Source: Kushneria marisflavi
GTDB lineage: Bacteria; Pseudomonadota; Gammaproteobacteria; Pseudomonadales; Halomonadaceae
NCBI RefSeq assembly: GCF_002157205.1
Contig: NZ_CP021358.1
Span: forward strand, 1,860,001 to 1,924,000
DNA length: 64,000 bases
Reading direction: 5' to 3'
The notes beneath the pieces are model-generated. The model was given only the letters and a program-made list of their open reading frames with translations. It made no database searches and was not told the DNA's origin. Shown piece after piece: positions 27,219 through 35,422 of the stretch. Position 1 is the stretch's first letter; each line of letters opens with the position of its first letter. The position numbers were made by a program, and so were the translations under genes.

Positions 27219-28253
27219 ATGCCATTACGAACATCGACCCGAATCAACAAATACATCAGCGAAAGCGGCCTGTGCTCGCGGCGCGAGGCGGACCGCTTTG
27301 TTGAGCAGGGCAAGGTCTGGATCAATGGCCGACGCGCCGGCACGGGGGATCAGGTGGTCGCCGGGGACCGTGTCACGGTCAACGGCCAGGAGATCGAGCC
27401 CCAGGAAGAAGAGGACCTGATCCTGATTGCGCTCAACAAGCCGGTCGGGATCGTCAGTACTACCGAGTCGAGCGAGAAGGACAACATCGTCGAGTTCGTG
27501 AAGCACGGCGCGCGCATCTTCCCGATCGGGCGGCTGGACAAGGACTCCCAGGGGTTGATCTTTCTGACCAACAACGGCGATCTGGTCAACCGCATCCTGC
27601 GGGCCGACAACCAGCATGAAAAGGAGTACCAGGTGACGGTCGACAAGCCGATCACCGACGACTTCATTGAAGGCATGCAGCGCGGCGTGCCGATTCTGGG
27701 CCAGGTCACCCGCCGGTGTCAGGTCGAGAAGGTCTCCACGTTTGTGTTCAACATCACGCTGGTCCAGGGGCTCAACCGCCAGATTCGCCGCATGTGCGAG
27801 GTCTTTGGCTTTGAAGTCACCCAACTGATTCGCACCCGGATCATGAACGTCTCGCTCAAGGGGCTCGCCATGGGCGACTGGCGCGACCTGACCACCAGGG
27901 AAATCGACACGATCCTTGAGATGACGGAAGGCTCCAGCAACGAATCAGCGCCTGCCAAACCAAAGGCGCCCTCCCGCAGCAAAAAGGCCCAGGCCGCCCC
28001 GAAAGACAAGCCAAAGGCCGATCCGCTGGGAATCGGAAAGCCGGCGCTGGATAAAATGTACTCAAAGGGCAAGGGCAAGCCTGCCTCCGCCGGCAAGACA
28101 CAGGCCACCTCCGGCAAGCCCGGCACGGGGACGGGTAAAAAGGCCACCAGCGGCGGCCGACCCGCGACCCAGGGAAAACCGGGCAGCCGACCCGGAGCCC
28201 CCGGCAAGCCCGCCTCACGCCCTCAGGGCAGCCGGCCCGGCAAGAAACGCTGA
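27219..28253 (+). CDS. rluF: 23S rRNA pseudouridine synthase RluF with long basic tail
   Basis: A 344-residue RNA modification enzyme of the RsuA/RluF branch. The S4 RNA-binding domain occupies residues ~7-60 ([20 protein letters not shown]). The catalytic domain contains [15 protein letters not shown] with the nucleophile Asp107, the same position as in E. coli RluF, and [20 protein letters not shown]. RluF makes pseudouridine 2604 (and 2605) in 23S rRNA. The last ~100 residues are a low-complexity tail rich in Lys, Gly, Pro, Ser and Thr, probably disordered and RNA-binding. Monocistronic by appearance. Confidence 0.9.
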   Translation: MPLRTSTRINKYISESGLCSRREADRFVEQGKVWINGRRAGTGDQVVAGDRVTVNGQEIEPQEEEDLILIALNKPVGIVSTTESSEKDNIVEFVKHGARIFPIGRLDKDSQGLIFLTNNGDLVNRILRADNQHEKEYQVTVDKPITDDFIEGMQRGVPILGQVTRRCQVEKVSTFVFNITLVQGLNRQIRRMCEVFGFEVTQLIRTRIMNVSLKGLAMGDWRDLTTREIDTILEMTEGSSNESAPAKPKAPSRSKKAQAAPKDKPKADPLGIGKPALDKMYSKGKGKPASAGKTQATSGKPGTGTGKKATSGGRPATQGKPGSRPGAPGKPASRPQGSRPGKKR

Positions 28254-28375
28254 TCGCGCCGGCCTCCGCCGGGCGGGGTGGGCTCACCATGAATCCATGA
28301 CCGCCCTCGCCCGGCGCGCTATACAATCCGGCATCGACGACCCACACTTTTCCTTTTCCCTGCAGGACCATTGTC

Positions 28376-29212
28376 ATGCCGCATCTGTTTACCGACCGTC
28401 CCCGCTCTGCCCGGCCGGGCCGAGGCAAGAGCAACCTCGAAAAGGACTACCGCTGGGAAGGCATCAACGCGGTGCTCTACGAGCTGGGCGGTGTGATGTT
28501 CATCGTCGGCAGCGTGATGTTCTACCCGCGCCTTGAACACTATCGTGATATCGGCGCCTGGCTGTTCTTCGTGGGGTCACTGGTCTATCTGATCGTTCAG
28601 GCCCATGACGTCATCGAAGTACGCCGCTTCTGGAGCGACAGCAAAAAGACCTCGCCCTCACAGCTTCTGGAGATCATCTCGCTGGCGGTCTATATCATCG
28701 GCACGGTGCTTTACGCCGTGGGCAGCCTGTTCTTTCTCTCCTGGTGGCACTGGATCGAGATCGGCGCGTGGATGTTTATCATCGGCTCGGTGCTCTTTCT
28801 GATCGGCGCCTGCCTCAACGTCATGATGGTGATTCGCGCATCTGCCCTGCTCACCCTGCAGCTGATGAACCTGACTGCCGTGACCTTCGTGGTGGGCTCG
28901 GTCCTGTTCGTGGTCGCCTCCATTCCCTATCTCTGGGGGTTCGACAGCGTGGCGGACCATGATCAGCTGCATAACCTGCTGGCCTCGCTCTTTCTGGTAG
29001 GCAGTGCCTTTTTCATGATTGGCGGGTTGTTCAACCATCAGCGCGCCAACATCGTCATTCGTCACCGCTTTGATGCCACCGCCGAGGACAGCGAAGCCGA
29101 CGAGCGCCTGCTCGCCTTCATGCGCGGTGAACTCAACGACCCCGAGCACAACCTCGATGACGACTTCGAGTACGAAGACAACACCACGGTAGAGCCCGCA
29201 AAACCCGCCTGA
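28376..29212 (+). CDS. YrhK-like multi-repeat membrane protein
   Basis: A 278-residue inner-membrane protein with up to eight helices, recognisable as a YrhK-like domain protein. The YrhK unit (a helix ending in GGVMFIVGSVMFY, a polar turn, then IGAWLFFVGSLVYLI) occurs about three times. Units start near residues 35, 100 and 160, each with a GSVLF-type motif, so the gene seems to have grown by internal duplication. The N-terminus is basic (RPRSARPGRGKSNLEK) and the C-terminal ~35 residues are strongly acidic. Function is unknown. A terminator follows at 29246. Confidence 0.75.
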   Translation: MPHLFTDRPRSARPGRGKSNLEKDYRWEGINAVLYELGGVMFIVGSVMFYPRLEHYRDIGAWLFFVGSLVYLIVQAHDVIEVRRFWSDSKKTSPSQLLEIISLAVYIIGTVLYAVGSLFFLSWWHWIEIGAWMFIIGSVLFLIGACLNVMMVIRASALLTLQLMNLTAVTFVVGSVLFVVASIPYLWGFDSVADHDQLHNLLASLFLVGSAFFMIGGLFNHQRANIVIRHRFDATAEDSEADERLLAFMRGELNDPEHNLDDDFEYEDNTTVEPAKPA

Positions 29213-29245
29213 AAGAAAGACGCGTTCTTCTCTGCCCATAACGAT

Positions 29246-29277
29246 ACCCCCCGATCAGCCAACGCTGTCGGGGGGTT
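29246..29277. terminator. Intrinsic terminator, copy A of a shared element
   Basis: ACCCCCCGA pairs with TCGGGGGGT around a CAGC-CAAC-GCTG inner hairpin. It lies between the yrhK-like gene and the convergent pilin operon, and shares its whole core (CCCCGATCAGCCAACGCTG and the following TCGGGG) with the terminator at 32807-32840. Confidence 0.85.
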
Positions 29278-29321
29278 ACCAAAGGGTCAAAAAGCCGCGA
29301 TGAAAGCCGCAGGCTTCCCTA

Positions 29322-31046
29322 TTATTGATCGAGCGAATATTTCAACTGTTCGATGCTCCAGCCTGCCGAGCCCTGCTCAACATGACCATGACCACTCGCC
29401 GCGCCCTTGAGCGCCTCGTCATAATGGACACCACCGGCACCTGACACTGAAATGTCTCCGGCCACCAGGGCGCCATACAGCTCGCCACTCCCGGAGACCT
29501 CTACCCGCGTTTCAGGCGCATAGATAACGGCATAAGTGCTGGCAGCGCCGTTAATGACAATACCAGCCTGACCATTGCGTTTATCGTAACTCGAATAAAT
29601 GGAGAACACGGGCTTGCCCCGGGCATCAATCACCCTGTCGGAGGCAACATCCACGGCCCCGGACCCGGTCAGGGTATAACGACCGGTGACCAGAAGGGTC
29701 AGCGTGGCGTCTTCTGCAATCGTGATCATGGCACTGTCACTGATGGTGGCATCGCCATCGACGTAAAGCACGACGTCCCCCCCGCTGATGAAAAGATGTC
29801 CATCACTGAACACCGAGAAATTCTTCACATTCAGGACCGAAGAGCGCGTTCCGAAGACATCGATGTTTTGGGTCAGCGTGGCCGATTTATCCGTTAGCCA
29901 GCGCTGGACGTCGTACTGGGAGTCATAATAGGAGACCTGCTCCGGCGTAATCCTCACCTGATTGTAACGCCATGATCCAACATTCATGGCGCCGGAGCCG
30001 GGCAGTCCATCCAGTGCCGACATGGTGGCAGACAACGCAACCTCAGCCGGGGCGGCCGTATCGACAGCGATGGTTGATCCCTGGTTTTGGGTAATCGTGC
30101 CGTTCGCGACATTATCTTCACCCATCATATTGGTGTAGGTCCCGCCGGCATTGATATCCCCATCCACTTTGGCGCCATAGCCCTTTACCGTGACATCTCC
30201 ATTGGTGTTGACACTTCCCTTGATATGACCGCTGCTTTCGATCACGACATTGCCGCCACCGTGAATGCTGCCATCGACAACGCTACCACCACCGGCGACA
30301 TCGACATTTCCTCCAGCATCAATATCGCCGGTGACTCGGGCAGAACCGTTTAATACCACGCTTCCCTGGGTTGTCACGTTGCCCTTGATGGGTGAGCCAC
30401 CGTCCAGGGTGATCACGGAGGCGGACCCACTGCTGACCACCGCGGCGCCATTTTTAACGTTGCTGCCGCCGTAGGCCCCCTTGCTGGAGTCATAGCTATC
30501 GATTGTGCCACTCCCCGTCAGGCTGATATTGCCTTTTGACTGAATCAGGGCATCGAAAACACCCTTTTCTCCCTGTTCCAGACGAGCCACCAGAGTCACT
30601 TTGGAGAGGGTGTCATCAATGCCACGTCCAACACTTTTTATGGTCACCAGATCACCGCCGCTGTCCGACTCACGGCCCACGCTATCGATCCAGTATTCGG
30701 CTTTAGTGGCACGAGCGGTGTTATCGTCTGAAGCCACCGGGGCCACCAGAGACACGACGCGATGATCAATGCCTTCCACATGACCGGCAATGTCATCGCC
30801 TTCCCAGCGCTGGCCTGCCGTTAAAAGCTTCTCGCCCGGGGAGAGTGAGAGCAGGGTATAGGCCCGCAGGGCACCGGCTTCTGCGGCGAGCATCGCCTGG
30901 GTTTTTCCTTCGTGATCGATCGATACCCGTGTTTGATAAAACACGGTTTTGAACGCCTGCATTGCCACCATCAGCGACAGCGAGAGGATAATCAGCGCGA
31001 TGATGAGTGAAAAACCTGCCTGCTGTTCAGGTTTAGACTGAGTCAT
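29322..31046 (-). CDS. PilX-like minor pilin with polymer-forming (bactofilin-like) repeats
   Basis: A 574-residue surface protein. The N-terminus carries a type IV prepilin-like leader: a short basic/polar peptide, then QAG|FSLIIALIILSLSLMVAMQ, and PilX-type features (EAGALRAYTLL). As in PilX proteins, the usual Glu at +5 is not evident. Residues ~165-330 form a repetitive beta-solenoid stretch (VTGDIDAGGNVDVAGGGSV, VDGSIHGGGNVVIESSGHI and similar) like bactofilins. A further beta-rich domain follows that ends in VEVSGSGELYGALVAGDISV. The gene overlaps the pilW reading frame by 14 bases. It may be a pilus-tip or adhesion subunit. AAGGA sits six bases before ATG 31046. Confidence 0.78.
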   Translation of the reverse strand: MTQSKPEQQAGFSLIIALIILSLSLMVAMQAFKTVFYQTRVSIDHEGKTQAMLAAEAGALRAYTLLSLSPGEKLLTAGQRWEGDDIAGHVEGIDHRVVSLVAPVASDDNTARATKAEYWIDSVGRESDSGGDLVTIKSVGRGIDDTLSKVTLVARLEQGEKGVFDALIQSKGNISLTGSGTIDSYDSSKGAYGGSNVKNGAAVVSSGSASVITLDGGSPIKGNVTTQGSVVLNGSARVTGDIDAGGNVDVAGGGSVVDGSIHGGGNVVIESSGHIKGSVNTNGDVTVKGYGAKVDGDINAGGTYTNMMGEDNVANGTITQNQGSTIAVDTAAPAEVALSATMSALDGLPGSGAMNVGSWRYNQVRITPEQVSYYDSQYDVQRWLTDKSATLTQNIDVFGTRSSVLNVKNFSVFSDGHLFISGGDVVLYVDGDATISDSAMITIAEDATLTLLVTGRYTLTGSGAVDVASDRVIDARGKPVFSIYSSYDKRNGQAGIVINGAASTYAVIYAPETRVEVSGSGELYGALVAGDISVSGAGGVHYDEALKGAASGHGHVEQGSAGWSIEQLKYSLDQ

Positions 31047-31689
31047 GACGAATCCTTGCCATGATCTTTTGATGTAGCGCGAAATACAGCAGATGCTTCC
31101 GGGCCATTCCTCTGGCGTCATGATTGATGAAACCAAACTCGACGCGTATCGCCTCGACACTGGGCCATTCCGCGGCATCGACCTTGTCTGCAGCAAGATA
31201 TTCTTCTTCCTGAAGATAATGATTGCGGTCTCTATCAACGCCGTAGCGCAGGGACAGTTCGGCCACATCCTCAAGCAGAACCGCTCCATAACAGGTGATA
31301 CGCCCGTCATCGTCAAAAACGATGGTCTCTACCCGGCTCATACCATCGTCATGAACCTACCCGGTACAGTCGATATCCTGGCCCTGGCTACCCGCAGCGC
31401 CCTTGTACTCCAGGGCCAGTCGCGTCGACGTACTGCCGGGGTTGATCGCGTCGGCCTGTAGCAGGCGATCAGACAGGAACTGCTGAACGTATTGCAGACC
31501 CTGTTGATCGGTATTGAGATCCTGCTGAAAAAGGGTGGCGCGAGTTACCGATAGATAAAGGCCTGTAGCGGCCAGAATTACCCAGCTGCCAATGCAAAGC
31601 GCAATCATCATTTCAAGCAGTGTCAGGCCCTGCTCATGCCGTCCCGAGCCGGCGCTGTTGGCCCTCGACAGGCGAGGTGCCATATTCAC
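31033..31689 (-). pseudogene. pilW: pilW-like minor pilin interrupted by an in-frame TAG
   Basis: The frame encodes a PilW-type type IV minor pilin of 218 codons with a TAG stop at codon 111 (bases 31359-31357). Before it: prepilin leader EQG|LTLLEMMIA with Glu at +5, ending QGQDIDCTG. After it, in the same frame: VHDDGMSRVETIVFDDDGRI, then TCYGAVLLEDVAELSLRYGV, the usual PilW C-terminal half. Because both halves share one frame, a single C-to-T change (CAG to TAG) explains the break, whereas a frameshift does not. The GTG start overlaps the pilV stop as GTGA. The fragments could be a dead gene, be read through by an amber suppressor, or reflect a sequencing error. Confidence 0.8.
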
Positions 31690-32123
31690 GAGCAGGTCAC
31701 TCGGGGAAGCATCGTGACCAGATTGACCTGGTGACGCGAAGAAGGCTCCTTCCCTCCCCAGGAGATTTCTGCCTCGACCCGATAGAACAACTGATCATCC
31801 ATCAGTGAATGCCTCAGCGGCGCCGCTTCCCAGTTGGCGTGTCTCAAGGAATTGTCCATCGACAAGCGCATCTGTTCGCGCCATTGCGACTCGATGGTCA
31901 CAAAACCCTGCTCGGGCAGCGTGCAGAGTCCGGCCCAGAGCTGCTCCATCAGACTGGACGCCTGGCTGACCGCCATGGAACGCTCATGGCTTAGCACCGA
32001 CTGCTGCATGTTTCTTGTCACCAGTGCCGCAAGCCCCATGGCAGCGATGCTGATGATCAACATGGCAATCAATGGCTCAAGCAGCGTGAAGCCTGCCTGC
32101 TCGTGGCGGGTTACAGATGGCAT
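31686..32123 (-). CDS. pilV: PilV-like minor pilin (prepilin)
   Basis: A 145-residue type IV minor prepilin. The leader MPSVTRHEQAG ends in Gly11, followed by FTLLEPLIAMLIISIAAMGL with Glu at +5 and a hydrophobic N-terminal helix. The rest is an uncharacterised pilin head. It helps prime assembly of type IV pili with FimT, PilW and PilX. The start at 32123 gives a leader of normal length; a longer frame upstream overlaps fimT. It overlaps pilW by four bases, so translation is coupled. Confidence 0.85.
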   Translation of the reverse strand: MPSVTRHEQAGFTLLEPLIAMLIISIAAMGLAALVTRNMQQSVLSHERSMAVSQASSLMEQLWAGLCTLPEQGFVTIESQWREQMRLSMDNSLRHANWEAAPLRHSLMDDQLFYRVEAEISWGGKEPSSRHQVNLVTMLPRVTCS

Positions 32124-32662
32124 GATCGTGACCTTACCGAGGCCTGGCCGCTCATGCTGACGCATACATAGCGAACATCGTCCTCACTGATGAGCTGAAA
32201 TCCGCCGGTCGACGAGGAAAGATATCCCATCGAATTAAACATGATGGGGTCAGCCTGGATACCGGTGCCATAGGTGGTGGAGATGAGTCTTGCATCGACA
32301 TCGCTCACATCGATCCGGCGAAAGGTCGTGTCCTTGCTCCCCCTCATGATCTGCCAGCCCTTCTGCCAGGATTGACCGCACTCATGGTCACTTCCCGCTG
32401 GACAAATCCTGACCGGATAATGGTGTGTTAACGCCTGGTTTCTGGCATACATCATGGAGACCAGCAGCGCATTGGCAGTATCATCCAGTACCTGATGCGC
32501 CATCATTTTTTGATAGGAGGGGATGGCGAGCATACTGAAAATGGCCAGTATCGAGACCACGACCAGCATCTCGATCAGGGTAAACCCCTGCTGGTGCAAT
32601 CTCTGCGCACCAGCCTTTTTTGCGCCCTTGCCATCGCTTGAGCCAAAGGATTGTATGACCAT
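32111..32662 (-). CDS. fimT: FimT/GspH-like pseudopilin
   Basis: A 183-residue prepilin of the GspH/FimT type. A 26-residue basic leader ends in QQG, followed by FTLIEMLVVVSILAIFSMLA with Glu at +5. The head domain has the FimT pattern ALLVSMMYARNQALTHHYPV and a Cys pair (RICPAGSDHECG) probably forming a disulfide. It is the first gene of the minor pilin operon fimT-pilV-pilW-pilX. The start at 32662 has AGGG six bases away. It overlaps pilV by 13 bases. Confidence 0.85.
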   Translation of the reverse strand: MVIQSFGSSDGKGAKKAGAQRLHQQGFTLIEMLVVVSILAIFSMLAIPSYQKMMAHQVLDDTANALLVSMMYARNQALTHHYPVRICPAGSDHECGQSWQKGWQIMRGSKDTTFRRIDVSDVDARLISTTYGTGIQADPIMFNSMGYLSSSTGGFQLISEDDVRYVCVSMSGQASVRSRSCHL

Positions 32663-32806
32663 CGACACCCTACTCCAGATGTTCCAGGCAAAATGCCGCA
32701 ATCGCTGGCGGTCAGTTAATATCGTGTTCGGGAAGAAAAACTTGAGCGATTGCAAAGCCTGTCTGGCACCAGCGGATCACACCTGTGCCCTTCCCTGCCC
32801 ATCAAT

Positions 32807-32840
32807 AAAAACCCCGATCAGCCAACGCTGTCGGGGTTTT
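32807..32840. terminator. Intrinsic terminator, copy B of a shared element
   Basis: AAAAACCCCGA pairs with TCGGGGTTTT around the same CAGC-CAAC-GCTG loop as the terminator at 29246-29277. It follows the 3' end of the minus-strand HD gene (32881) and lies upstream of fimT. Confidence 0.88.
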
Positions 32841-32880
32841 GTCATTTGAAGCTCAGGCAGTACTGAAAAGCTGGAAAGCC

Positions 32881-33447
32881 CTACTGGCCACCATCGATAC
32901 ACCGCTGGGTTTCACCATCGACCAGCGTACGCAGCATGGTCAGCACCGGCTCGGCATCGGTCTGCTCGAGCCCGTAGGTCAGATTGAACGCGTAATCGAA
33001 ATCGGGCGGGTTATCGCCCTGGCTGTGCTGGAGAATGGTTTCGAGCTTGTCGAGCCCCTTCACCAGCCGCGCCTCCCGCGAGGTACCCTGCTCGTAGTCC
33101 TCCCACAGCGCGAGAAATTCCAGTTTCAATGCCTCATCCAGCGGTGCCATGACGGTGAGCAGATCCGCACGCTCCTGGGTATTCTTGTCGGCGTTTTGAG
33201 CAACCGCCGGCTGATCGCCGTGGATCGCCTCGCCCAGATCATGCAGCACGCAGAGTTTCAACACGCGCGCCATATCCAGCGGCGCCAGCTCACGCTCGAA
33301 CGTCATCGCCATCAGACACAGCCGCCACGTATGCGCCGCCGTATCCTCCTGCCGCCCGGTGGTGGTGTACGCCGTGCGCAGCACGCTCTTGAGCCGCTCG
33401 GCTTCCTTTAAAAACGCCAGCCCGTTGCCGAGTCGTTCGATGTCCAT
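32881..33447 (-). CDS. HD-domain hydrolase (YfbR-like)
   Basis: A 188-residue HD-superfamily protein. Metal ligands are visible as His39 (AAHTWRLCLMA), His69-Asp70 (VLHDLGEAIHGD) and a later Asp in KGLDKLETILQH. The arrangement fits the YfbR/5'-deoxynucleotidase-like group that dephosphorylates deoxynucleoside monophosphates, although the exact substrate is not certain. The ATG at 33447 is the first that gives the family N-terminus (MDIERLGNGLAFLKEAERLK). It lies 48 bases downstream of the ABC-F gene on the same strand and may be cotranscribed with it. Confidence 0.82.
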   Translation of the reverse strand: MDIERLGNGLAFLKEAERLKSVLRTAYTTTGRQEDTAAHTWRLCLMAMTFERELAPLDMARVLKLCVLHDLGEAIHGDQPAVAQNADKNTQERADLLTVMAPLDEALKLEFLALWEDYEQGTSREARLVKGLDKLETILQHSQGDNPPDFDYAFNLTYGLEQTDAEPVLTMLRTLVDGETQRCIDGGQ

Positions 33448-33494
33448 GTGGGTTCCCGTGTTATGTGAGATAGAAGGCGGTGACGATTCGCCCT

Positions 33495-35105
33495 TCACCA
33501 GGGCCTCCATTGCCAGCCCTGTTCGGTTGCCCTCAAACGATGCGTCAGTTCGAGTCTGGCAAGGAAGGCCTCATCATGAGAGACCACCATCAGTGCGCCC
33601 TGATAGTGGCGCAGCATGACTTCCAGCGCCTCCAGCGATTCTATATCCAGATGATTGCCGGGCTCATCCAGCAATAGAAGCTGCGGCGGCGGGTCTCCAT
33701 AGAGCACGCAGGCCAGCGCAGCCTTCACCCGCTCGCCCCCACTGAGCAGACCGCTGGGCAGCGCCATTTTTGACGCCTCAAGACCAAGCTGCGCCAATCG
33801 CATGCGGATGTCGCCTTCTGCCATGCTGCTGACCACCTGCATATGCGCCAGCACCGAACGCTCCGGGGCAAGGCTGCTCAGGCGCTGATCCAGCCATGCG
33901 CAGGCCGTTGTGACCTCGCAATGACCGCTCACGGGCTGGAGAAAACCTGCCAGCACCCTGAGCAGCGTGGACTTGCCGCAGCCGTTGGGCCCGGTCACAC
34001 CGATGCGCTGACGGCCGTTGATCGACAGCGTGATGCAACGGGCCGCCCCGGACACAAAAGGAAGCACAAGCTGATCCAGCACGGCCACCGCCCGGTGTCG
34101 TACCTGACCGACCGGCAGAGCGTGCAGATGGATGGCCGTCTGCGTTTCCACCCTCTGCGCCGCTTCCCGCTCACGCTGGGCCAGCTGCTCGGAGGCCTCC
34201 CTGTGCTGCTGACGTAATCGGCCGGTCGAGCCTTCGCTGCGCGCTTTCTGGCGATCCAGCAACACCTTTGCCTGATTGGCACTTTTGCCTTCCCGATTGC
34301 CCCGGCTCTGACGCCGTTCCTGACGCTCGCGCTGCTGCTGCAGAGCGCGTTCTTCTCGCTTGCGTTCCAGCCGGCGCTGCTCAAGCTGCTGGTGCGCCGC
34401 GTCACGTTCCTGTGCCCGGCTCTGAACATAAAAGCTGTAGTTGCCGCCGTAGCGACGCAAGCCCTGTGACGTCAGCGCCACGATGGCCTCCATGCGCTCC
34501 AGAAGCTGTCGATTATGGCTGACCACGATCAGCCCACCCGACCACTGCTGCAGCCTCTCGATCAGGGCCTGTCGACTCGGCTGATCAAGGTGATTGGTGG
34601 GCTCGTCCAGAATCAGGAAATCAGCGTGGGCAAGCGCTGCGCCGATCAACGTCACGCGCATGGCTTCACCTCCGCTGAGATGACTCGCGGGCGTGGCCGC
34701 CTCCAGCTCATTCAGGCCATCACGCTCCAGCGCCTGCTGCAATCGCTGGCGGATATCCCAGCGCTCCCCCACGGCATCAAAATCGCTGACTGCCGTACTG
34801 CCGGCCTCAATACGCTCAAGGGCATGTAACGCTGCCCCCACACCGGCCAGATCCGCCACTGTGGCATCAACAGGCACGGACACCTGCTGGGCCAGGTAAT
34901 ACACGAGGCCCGAACGCAGGCAGATGCCGCTCGACGGTGCGACATCGCCGGCCAGAATGCGCACCAGCACGGTCTTGCCGATGCCGTTACGGCCCACCAG
35001 ACCCGTAGGTCGGGCATCAAAGTGCGCATTGAGGTCGCAAAAGAGGGGTCTGCCATCCGGCAGAAGACAAGAGACGCTTTCCAGCGTTAGAAAGGGATTC
35101 GTCAT
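33495..35105 (-). CDS. ABC-F family ATPase
   Basis: A 536-residue cytoplasmic ABC-F protein: two ABC ATPase domains and no membrane part. First domain: Walker A GRNGIGKT (residues 38-45), signature SGGEAMR, Walker B LILDEPTNHLD. Second domain: GPNGCGKS, LSGGERVK, LLLLDEPGNHLD. They are joined by a highly charged linker (about 235-320) rich in Arg, Gln and Glu. ABC-F proteins act at the ribosomal E site as translation factors or give antibiotic resistance; this one is closest in style to the Uup/YheS/YbiT group. GGAG lies seven bases before ATG 35105. The leader folds into a branched structure that overlaps the SD region (35115-35187), suggesting control at RNA level. Confidence 0.88.
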   Translation of the reverse strand: MTNPFLTLESVSCLLPDGRPLFCDLNAHFDARPTGLVGRNGIGKTVLVRILAGDVAPSSGICLRSGLVYYLAQQVSVPVDATVADLAGVGAALHALERIEAGSTAVSDFDAVGERWDIRQRLQQALERDGLNELEAATPASHLSGGEAMRVTLIGAALAHADFLILDEPTNHLDQPSRQALIERLQQWSGGLIVVSHNRQLLERMEAIVALTSQGLRRYGGNYSFYVQSRAQERDAAHQQLEQRRLERKREERALQQQRERQERRQSRGNREGKSANQAKVLLDRQKARSEGSTGRLRQQHREASEQLAQREREAAQRVETQTAIHLHALPVGQVRHRAVAVLDQLVLPFVSGAARCITLSINGRQRIGVTGPNGCGKSTLLRVLAGFLQPVSGHCEVTTACAWLDQRLSSLAPERSVLAHMQVVSSMAEGDIRMRLAQLGLEASKMALPSGLLSGGERVKAALACVLYGDPPPQLLLLDEPGNHLDIESLEALEVMLRHYQGALMVVSHDEAFLARLELTHRLRATEQGWQWRPW

Positions 35106-35114
35106 GGACAACTC

Positions 35115-35187
35115 CATTGATACCAGAGACTCCCCCAGCGAATGGGGTGGGCGGAGACTGGCCGTCAGGGCGACGGCGGTATCAATG
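35115..35187 (-). promoter_or_regulatory. Branched RNA leader of the ABC-F gene
   Basis: On the minus strand, CATTGATACC (35187-35178) pairs perfectly with GGTATCAATG (35124-35115). The enclosed 53 bases hold a second hairpin GCCGTC/GACGGC (loop GCCCT) and a third around CTCC..CCC/GGG..GGAG. This gives a three-way junction whose closing stem ends next to the GGAG of the ABC-F start site. It resembles a translational control element, but I know of no named family that fits. Confidence 0.5.
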
Positions 35188-35189
35188 AC

Positions 35190-35422
35190 GCATTGGACGA
35201 ATACCCATGAAATAGAAATAACACGTTAGCTTAGTCGGTTATTAAAACGACGGGCGGTTAGCCTCTGATTTGGATAGACCTGGGATAGAGTGTCAGCAAG
35301 AGCAGATCGGCACGTTATGCCAGCTATCTTCCAGACCCCGCGCCAGCCCCCAAATTGACCTGGAAGTCAAAAAAATGTAAATTAACTTCCATTTGTCGCT
35401 TAACTTCCGGGATGGAGTTTTC
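35190..35422 (+). promoter_or_regulatory. dndB upstream region with TTRACTTCC repeats
   Basis: This is the left edge of the island and the presumed promoter region of dndBCDE. TTAACTTCC occurs at 35382-35390 and again at 35400-35408. A related inverted copy lies in the palindrome TTGAC-N6-GTCAA at 35355-35370, whose complement reads TTGACTTCC. Three copies in 54 bases suggest an operator, possibly for DndB itself, which is a known repressor of dnd genes in Salmonella. I see no gene in this stretch. Confidence 0.45.

Noticed and set aside
35274..35291. TGGATAGA and TGGGATAGAGT resembling the D arm of tRNA-Arg, as a possible att site
   Set aside because: The match is about ten bases, to the D arm rather than the 3' end where integrases act, and is broken by an extra G. 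Probably chance.
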